Source: Lewinellaceae bacterium
GTDB lineage: Bacteria; Bacteroidota; Bacteroidia; Chitinophagales; Saprospiraceae
DNA: 64,000 nt
Reading direction: 5' to 3'
NCBI GenBank assembly: GCA_020636095.1
Contig: JACJYN010000003.1
Span: 682,001-746,000 of the forward strand
The notes under the pieces are model-generated. The model was given only the letters and a program-made list of their open reading frames with translations. It had not been told where the DNA came from and ran no database searches. Positions 58,681 to 64,000 of the stretch are shown one piece after another. A program made the translations under genes and the position numbers. Position 1 is the stretch's first letter. Each line of letters starts with the position of its first letter.

Positions 58681-59322
58681 CTACACCACCAACTCCCAGA
58701 TAGCCCAAAAGTGAAACAGGCTGCCGCCGATGACAAACAGGTGCCAGATGGCGTGATGGTAGGGCAGTTTGTGCCAGGCATAAAAAACGACGCCGACCGT
58801 ATAGGAAAGCCCGCCCAGGATTATCCCATACAGGGTCGCTTCCGGCATTGCCTCCATAGCTTGCGGGATGGTAACCATACCCAGCCAACCCATCACCAGG
58901 TAAAAAGTAACCGAGAGCCATTCCCAACGGCCAAAGAAAAGCAGTTTGTAGGCCAGGCCCGCCACCACCATGCCCCAGATCAGGTAGAGGTAAAAACGGC
59001 CGGAAGCTTCCGGGAAGCAGTAGACCAGAAAGGGGGTGTGCGTACCCGCAATGAGGAAATAAATGCTGATATGGTCGGCTATGCGGCAGACGTATTTCCA
59101 TCGCGGCTCATGAACGCTGTGATAAAGTGTGGAGGTAAAATATACGAGTAGCATGGAAAAACCGAAGATCGCGAGGCTCCACCAGCGATAGGTATTGCTG
59201 GTGGCGGTACTGTGGTACAATAATAGCGGCACTCCTAAGAGGCCCAGCGCCAGCCCCAATCCGTGGGTCCATGCATTGACGCGTTCCTGATGCCGTTGGC
59301 CGGCAGTTTGTAGATAGTCCAT
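58681..59322 (-). CDS. PAQR/hemolysin III family membrane protein
   Basis: A 213-residue seven-helix membrane protein of the PAQR/YqfA (hemolysin III) family. Conserved features are ERVNAWTHGLGL at the N-terminus (with His), STLYHSVHEPRWKYVCRIADHISIYFLIAGTHTPF, where Ser, His and Asp form the metal-site-like cluster, and the C-terminal YAWHKLPYHHAIWHLFVIGGSLFHFWAI, with three further His. The family may include ceramidase-like hydrolases in eukaryotes; bacterial function is not settled. Standalone minus-strand gene. Confidence 0.93.
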   Translation of the reverse strand: MDYLQTAGQRHQERVNAWTHGLGLALGLLGVPLLLYHSTATSNTYRWWSLAIFGFSMLLVYFTSTLYHSVHEPRWKYVCRIADHISIYFLIAGTHTPFLVYCFPEASGRFYLYLIWGMVVAGLAYKLLFFGRWEWLSVTFYLVMGWLGMVTIPQAMEAMPEATLYGIILGGLSYTVGVVFYAWHKLPYHHAIWHLFVIGGSLFHFWAIWELVV

Positions 59323-59571
59323 GGGAGATTGTTAATCAATTCAAAAGGCTCTTTTTCAAAAAACAAACGAATGGGAAAGTTGATTGGCTGCCAGGCAACT
59401 TTCACAATAACTTAAGTGGTCAAGCATATTTAGATTGTGTTTAACCGGAGCTCAAGTCGGAGCGCAATAGGACACGAGCGAAGCGACTGATGAAATAAAT
59501 TGCACCCCGACAACGCTGTCTCGGGCGCCAATTTCCCATTGGCGTGCGAGTTATAAAATAGATTAGACTAT

Positions 59572-61215
59572 TTACTCCACTACCAACTTGCGAACAGCGG
59601 TTCCCTCATCGGTATAAATATGAACAAAGTACAAACCAGCGGGCAGGCCAGCCAATTGGATTTGCCCATTGTCGGAGAATAATACGCTCCTCCCCGTGGC
59701 GTCGAGGACGATAACGCTTTGGATGGCGGCTTCTGTTTTTACAAAAGCGGCGCCTCTTGCCGGATTGGGGACGATGTCCAGTTTGATCTCTTTGTTGATC
59801 GGACTTATATCCGTCATTAGCGGAGTACAGGGAGGCAGTTCAGGAATATCTGAATTGACCTGCAGGCAGTTGTCAAAATAGGCCTGCAGTACATCCAGTT
59901 GGTCGCGCAGGCCCTCGGCCTGTCCCAGGTTATCTTCACCGTCCCGGTATACAGTATAGCCGGCAATGAACTCATTGACGGCGCCGGGAAATAACTCAAA
60001 GGCATCAAAGTTCATCAGCACCCTGCGGTCGCCCTGGCCGTTGCCGGCTTCCCATTCTGTCCACCCGTTTTCTTGCTCGGGCAGGCCGGGGAAGGCAAAG
60101 CTGGCCGGCTCTGTACCGTTGTACCCAATGCCGCCTACCATCAGGGGACTGCCATCTCGCCATTTTCCCTGCAGGTAGTTATAATATTCCTGGACTGTAT
60201 TAGGATCGGTAACCCCCGGGGGGAAGCTGCCAAAATTGGGATTGAAAAAAGTGATGCCGCTTGATAATGGCAAGCCTTGCGCCATATTGTCAAGAGGCCC
60301 TCTGTAAATGTCAATACCCAGAGCGGGTGGGTTGGCGCCGAAGCCCTGGACGATAATGCAGTCTTCATCTTCATTATCCGCGTTGTAGAAATAAGCGGCA
60401 GACCGTTCCGGGAATGTCCCTACATAATCATCCAATGGGCACCCCAGGTCTCCATCCGTGAAGAGGCCCCAACGCGCCTCCGGCAAAGGGGCGGCAAAAT
60501 CCGCCCGGTCGGTGATCTTGTAATAGGTAAAAACAGATTCCTGGAGCGGATTCATCTCTTCACAATCAAAATAAAAAACGTTCAGGGATATTTCCAGCGG
60601 ATGGCCTGTATCTTCCAGGACGGTAAAAATCGTCCAGTTCATTTGCGTAGGGATAATCGGGCCGCCACAGCCACGGATCGCCAACACCGGATAATCTCCA
60701 TTTTCCGGATTATAGTCGCCATCTCCGTTTTCATCCCAGTAAGGCGCCAGTCCAACCGTGAAATCTTGTGGCAATTCAAAGCCATTGTAATCAAAAAAAT
60801 GAGGGTTGCCGATTCCTGGCCAGGCAAATACCTTGGGAATGGGGTTGTCGATCACCCCATTATCCTCAAAGTCCTGCCGATGGGAGGCTATTTCTGCTGC
60901 GTCTACCTGCCATGCCTTATCAAAGCCGGGCGTAGTATTGAGGGGCCCGGGGCGCCCGCCCTGCTGGGTTTGGGCCAACGATGCATTGCCGTTCGCATCC
61001 CTGGCGCCCAACCAAAGGCCGGTATAGTGAATGAGAGGTATGAATTCCCCATCCTGTTCATAATCGAACCCATGAATGCCGCTGTCGGGGAGTAACGCCC
61101 CGTTACTTTGCAGAAACACCCGAAGGTTGTTGTTCCTGATTTCTAGGGTATTCTGGCTATTTCCGATAGTTGCCAGGGCCAGGAGGCAAATGACAAATGT
61201 GTAAATACGAGTCAT
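59572..61215 (-). CDS. Secreted protein with T9SS type A sorting domain
   Basis: About 547 residues from ATG 61215 (MTRIYTFVICLLALATIGNSQ signal peptide); a longer start at 61257 adds 14 residues of no signal character. The mature region is Trp/Gly/Asp-rich with repeated NGD/DENGDGDY-type acidic turns (for example WDENGDGDYNPENGDYPV), suggesting calcium-binding loops. The C-terminus (LDIVPNPARGAAFVKTEA..AGLYFVHIYTDEGTAVRKLVVE) is a type A sorting domain. The core matches no named enzyme family I can support. A second surface protein of the same class as 56784-58475, not in an operon with it. Confidence 0.85.
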   Translation of the reverse strand: MTRIYTFVICLLALATIGNSQNTLEIRNNNLRVFLQSNGALLPDSGIHGFDYEQDGEFIPLIHYTGLWLGARDANGNASLAQTQQGGRPGPLNTTPGFDKAWQVDAAEIASHRQDFEDNGVIDNPIPKVFAWPGIGNPHFFDYNGFELPQDFTVGLAPYWDENGDGDYNPENGDYPVLAIRGCGGPIIPTQMNWTIFTVLEDTGHPLEISLNVFYFDCEEMNPLQESVFTYYKITDRADFAAPLPEARWGLFTDGDLGCPLDDYVGTFPERSAAYFYNADNEDEDCIIVQGFGANPPALGIDIYRGPLDNMAQGLPLSSGITFFNPNFGSFPPGVTDPNTVQEYYNYLQGKWRDGSPLMVGGIGYNGTEPASFAFPGLPEQENGWTEWEAGNGQGDRRVLMNFDAFELFPGAVNEFIAGYTVYRDGEDNLGQAEGLRDQLDVLQAYFDNCLQVNSDIPELPPCTPLMTDISPINKEIKLDIVPNPARGAAFVKTEAAIQSVIVLDATGRSVLFSDNGQIQLAGLPAGLYFVHIYTDEGTAVRKLVVE

Positions 61216-61323
61216 ACAGATTGAATTTGGAGCGGTGAAGAAAACAATAGTTATCACTGCTCAAACTACAGGAACAACAACTTCCCGGCAAGAGAGAAAT
61301 ACAGATAAGTCAGGCTCCTGTTT

Positions 61324-62886
61324 TCAGTCGTTCAACTGAATAAACTTCCCCCGGTTCACCCGATACCGGTAATTGCCCACCTTCACCACTTCCCCATCCG
61401 CCAGGTGGGACAATTCGTAGATGTCATCCTCCAGGGTATGGATCGAGCCGCCGGTGCTATAGGCGATCTCCAGGTAGTCCTCGTTCACTCCATAGTCGGC
61501 GCCAGCCAGTACGATGCGCACCGGCGCCCGGAGTTGGGTGAGCAGCGCGATATCCCGCACATCGCTGTAGTTGTCGGCGATGAGGATCAGCTCGTCGATC
61601 TCCCCCATCAGGCGGACCCCCTCGAGCAGGGCTTCCAGGTCGTTCTCTGGAGAATCCGCTCCGCTGCCGCCTTCCATGGCCTGGTGCATGGTTTCCAGCA
61701 GCCGGTCCATATTCATCTCTTCGGTGATGTAGATGCCGCCGGTGGCGCCCAGTTTTTTCAGTTCGTCGGGCGTATCATCGCCATCGTTGAAAAAGATATA
61801 GCGGTTTTGCTCGCCGGGTACAAAGGCCAGAGCGTGCCAGAGCAATATCTGGTCCATATAAGGATACATACTGCCGGTGATGTCGGTGACGATCACCTTG
61901 TTGGACCATTCGGACCGCTTGCGGTACAGGGCGGCTTCGATCTCCTGGCCCGCCTTTTCGAAATAGCGTTCATCGGCTTCGATAAGCACCCGCTCTTTCG
62001 CGGCTCGGGATTTAATCTTTTCCTTCACTCGTTCAGAGTCGGCGCCGAAGCTCAGCATGTTCAGGAAGTTATCCTCCTCCGCCAGCGTGCGCTCCGCCTC
62101 CAGAGAGTCCCTTAACCGTTCCAAACGGTAGAGCGAATCGCGGATGGCCGCCTGCCGCGCCCGCTCGGCCCGCCGCGCCAGGATAGCCTTAGTCCCTATC
62201 GTCGTATACCGCAGGCTGAGCTTAGCCGCCCGGCCGTCGTTGGGCAGGAAGAAACGGGTGACATCAGGCTCAAAAGTGGTGCTCATCACGATGCTGTCTC
62301 CCTTCGGCAGCATCAGGATGGCCCGGCCCGCTTCATCCGTCCTGGCGACGAACACCTGGCCGCTTTTCTGCATATTGAAATACAGCAGTTCTCCTTCGTG
62401 CGGCTGCCCTTCGAAGCCCACCACTGTCAGCCACAGCAGCACCCGCGACCGGGTCGGCATCTGGCTCTCCGCCACCTGCTGGAAGGCCGTATCGTTGCGA
62501 ATCTCTTCGCTGTACTCTTTGGGCGTATAGCCGATCGCCCGGCGGCTCTGAACGAATTTGGCGTCTACCGTCCGGAAGCTTTCCAGGGCGGGCTCATCGG
62601 CTGTATTGATAGTGAAGGATTGCCCGCGCGGTAAAAGGAAAACCACCTCGCCACCGGCGCCGGTTTGCCCGTACCACACTTTGTCCTGCTTTTTGTTGAC
62701 GATCCATAGATCGAGATTGGGCACGCCCTTGTTCTTCAGGTCCAGCACCTTGAGGGTGAATTGTACATGCGTTTCGGTGGCCTTGGGGGCGGTGGGGTGG
62801 TGGTAGTCTTGAAGGATGGTGTCGGGCTGGGCGGTGAGAATGAAGGGGGTAAAGAAGATGGCCAGGAAAAAGAGGGGTGTCTTCAT
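61324..62886 (-). CDS. Exported VWA-like protein with carboxypeptidase-regulatory-like domains
   Basis: A 520-residue protein with signal peptide (cleavage near LTAQ, residue 19). Residues 40-230 look like two beta-sandwich domains of the carboxypeptidase-regulatory type (FTLKVLDLKNKGVPNLDLWIVNKK, and LLWLTVVGFEGQPHEGELLYFNMQKSG). A helical, Arg/Glu-rich stretch follows, then a VWA-like domain from about residue 335 with the MIDAS-like DITGSMYPYMDQ and ELILIADNYSDVRDIALL. It has no sorting domain, so it may stay periplasmic. Ends 67 bp from the adjacent T9SS gene region. Specific function unknown. Confidence 0.75.
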   Translation of the reverse strand: MKTPLFFLAIFFTPFILTAQPDTILQDYHHPTAPKATETHVQFTLKVLDLKNKGVPNLDLWIVNKKQDKVWYGQTGAGGEVVFLLPRGQSFTINTADEPALESFRTVDAKFVQSRRAIGYTPKEYSEEIRNDTAFQQVAESQMPTRSRVLLWLTVVGFEGQPHEGELLYFNMQKSGQVFVARTDEAGRAILMLPKGDSIVMSTTFEPDVTRFFLPNDGRAAKLSLRYTTIGTKAILARRAERARQAAIRDSLYRLERLRDSLEAERTLAEEDNFLNMLSFGADSERVKEKIKSRAAKERVLIEADERYFEKAGQEIEAALYRKRSEWSNKVIVTDITGSMYPYMDQILLWHALAFVPGEQNRYIFFNDGDDTPDELKKLGATGGIYITEEMNMDRLLETMHQAMEGGSGADSPENDLEALLEGVRLMGEIDELILIADNYSDVRDIALLTQLRAPVRIVLAGADYGVNEDYLEIAYSTGGSIHTLEDDIYELSHLADGEVVKVGNYRYRVNRGKFIQLND

Positions 62887-63146
62887 GGGAATGTGTGTGT
62901 GGTTAGAGAATAGGGTTTGGGAGGATAACGTTGGTAGGCGGGGGAGTAGTTTGTGTAGGCTGTTTTTTATGATTTATGTCTCACTTTTGAAGAGCATTCT
63001 ATTAAAAAAAAATTATATTGTCGAAAGATCAGCTCAACGCCATAGAAAAAGAACTGAGAAAAGCGCTCAAAACCGCAGGAAGCCCCCAGCTTCATCAAGC
63101 GGGGGGGGATGTGCACCTTGTTTTATTAAACTATTTTTCAATATCA

Positions 63147-64000
63147 ATGATCGATCAATTTTATCCCGGCATAATTGAACGCTTTCGTAATCTTGGTAGA
63201 TGGAAAGGTAAAGCGCCAAATAAGCCCGTACTGGTACTCTCTCTAATCGATTGCATCGAAGCCGGGTTATCATCATCAAAGAGGATACCGATAGATCAAC
63301 GATTATTTGATTCATACCAGCAAAACTGGGAACTCTTGGTTGGAAGTGATTCAAAAAGCAGGATAGAATACCCATTGTTCTACCTTAAAAATGATGATCT
63401 GGGTTGGAAAATGATAACGCGGCCTGGTGAGGAAGTAAAGGAAGAATTGAGCAAATCCAGAATTCAAAAAGATGTCGCTTATGGAATTTTCGATGATCCG
63501 ATTTGGGAGTTCCTCCAATCAAAAGAAAATAGAGATTTAGCAAGGGTTATTGTGCTCAGTAATTATTTTCCCGAGACTCAGCATAAATATCTGGATGATA
63601 GGCCATTTGAAGAAATCCGAAAATTGACATTAGATTTTTTTGAAGAAAGCCCCGCTCCTTACCGAGTTCGTGAAACGAAACAGGAAGGATATGTGAGAAG
63701 TGAACTTTTTAGAGCCAGGATTTTGCATCTTTATAATAATGCCTGCGCCATTTCCCGATTACAAATTGACCCACCAGTTCGAATAATTCAAGCCTGCCAT
63801 ATTTTATCTTTTGCGGAATCTGGCATGAATGTTATGAAAAATGGCATCGCTCTTTGCGCAAATCTTCATGCAGCTTTTGATGCTGGATTTTTAAGCATTA
63901 ATGAAAGCTACGAGGTAATTATTCCCCCAAAGAAAGTATTTAATGAGAATGTGTCTCCTTATAGCCTTGGGAAATTAAAAGGTTCAAAAATAATCCTTCC
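63147..64000 (+). CDS. HNH endonuclease, McrA/SBD-type, partial (3' end outside window)
   Basis: From ATG 63147 the frame is open to the window edge (284 residues seen). An upstream TTG (63018) would add 43 residues and cannot be excluded. The N-terminal region (FRNLGRWKGKAPNKPVLVLSLIDCIEAG.., then YPLFYLKNDDLGWKMI) resembles the sulfur-binding-type domain of McrA-like enzymes that recognise phosphorothioate-modified DNA. The C-terminal half is an HNH_2-like nuclease: NNACAISRLQ, ACHILSF (H218), NGIALCANLHAAFD (N232, H241, D245). These residues are where the HNH family places metal-binding and catalytic groups. The gene is AT-rich compared with all others here and looks horizontally acquired. 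A modification-dependent restriction enzyme is inferred, not shown. Confidence 0.75.
   Translation, partial: MIDQFYPGIIERFRNLGRWKGKAPNKPVLVLSLIDCIEAGLSSSKRIPIDQRLFDSYQQNWELLVGSDSKSRIEYPLFYLKNDDLGWKMITRPGEEVKEELSKSRIQKDVAYGIFDDPIWEFLQSKENRDLARVIVLSNYFPETQHKYLDDRPFEEIRKLTLDFFEESPAPYRVRETKQEGYVRSELFRARILHLYNNACAISRLQIDPPVRIIQACHILSFAESGMNVMKNGIALCANLHAAFDAGFLSINESYEVIIPPKKVFNENVSPYSLGKLKGSKIIL

Noticed and set aside
59323..59571. Possible further palindromic element between the PAQR gene and the T9SS gene.
   Set aside because: Words such as GTCGGAGCGCAAT / ATTGCACCCCGAC pair only imperfectly and the ends do not match well enough to call an element.

Overview
The window looks like the chromosome of a Bacteroidota member, most likely of the Saprospiraceae/Lewinellaceae type. 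The evidence is type IX secretion (T9SS) sorting domains of both type A and type B, DUF4271 next to hemD, a MoxR/DUF58/DUF4350/DUF4129 operon, a GH3-family acyl-adenylating protein, candidate -7 boxes of the TAnnTTTG type, and weak Shine-Dalgarno sequences. Coding DNA is mostly GC-rich. The last gene (from about 63.1 kb) is clearly AT-rich and looks acquired. No rRNA, tRNA, CRISPR array or insertion sequence was recognised.

Layout. 0-7.2 kb: a minus-strand operon SpoIIM-like/DUF4129/DUF4350/MoxR/DUF58, next to the end of an unknown plus-strand gene. 7.3-16 kb: NamZ-like muramidase, a DUF1800-DUF1501 pair, two Hsp20 genes, an SDR reductase, a small unknown gene and a GH3-family gene. 16.3-24.9 kb: a T9SS remnant, uvrA, a 57-residue membrane protein, a CoA-type Nudix hydrolase, hemD-DUF4271 and a histidine kinase/response regulator pair. 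25-32.3 kb: a repeat island, an AIM24-family protein, a DEAD-box helicase, and a three-gene surface-protein operon ending in a T9SS type B cargo. 32.7-44.8 kb: cell-envelope genes (two GH73 glucosaminidases, lgt, two lytic transglycosylases, Skp, an M50 protease), a MoaD-like protein and a TPR-CHAT protein whose CHAT domain seems to lack its catalytic pair. 45-49.3 kb: acyl-CoA dehydrogenase and a perR-katG operon with a Fur/PerR-type operator. 49.8-54.9 kb: pheT, a coiled-coil protein, zapA and rny. 54.9-62.9 kb: orphan ModA, two small metal-binding proteins, two T9SS type A proteins, a PAQR/hemolysin III protein and a secreted VWA-like protein. 63.1-64 kb: a partial HNH endonuclease with an N-terminal region like phosphorothioate-sensing McrA-type enzymes.

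Three genes (DUF58, GH3, uvrA), all in the first 20 kb, are split by short frameshifts. In DUF58 and GH3 these look like single-base losses, several at homopolymers, so base-calling error is more likely than decay.

The most unusual content is intergenic. (1) Degenerate tandem repeats with a strict 7-bp period but different words at different loci. (2) A composite dispersed repeat in which such heptamers precede fixed blocks. (3) Several 150-235 bp elements bounded by inverted repeats, some palindromic over most of their length. (4) A short palindrome family built on AGATTTTCCAGAT.
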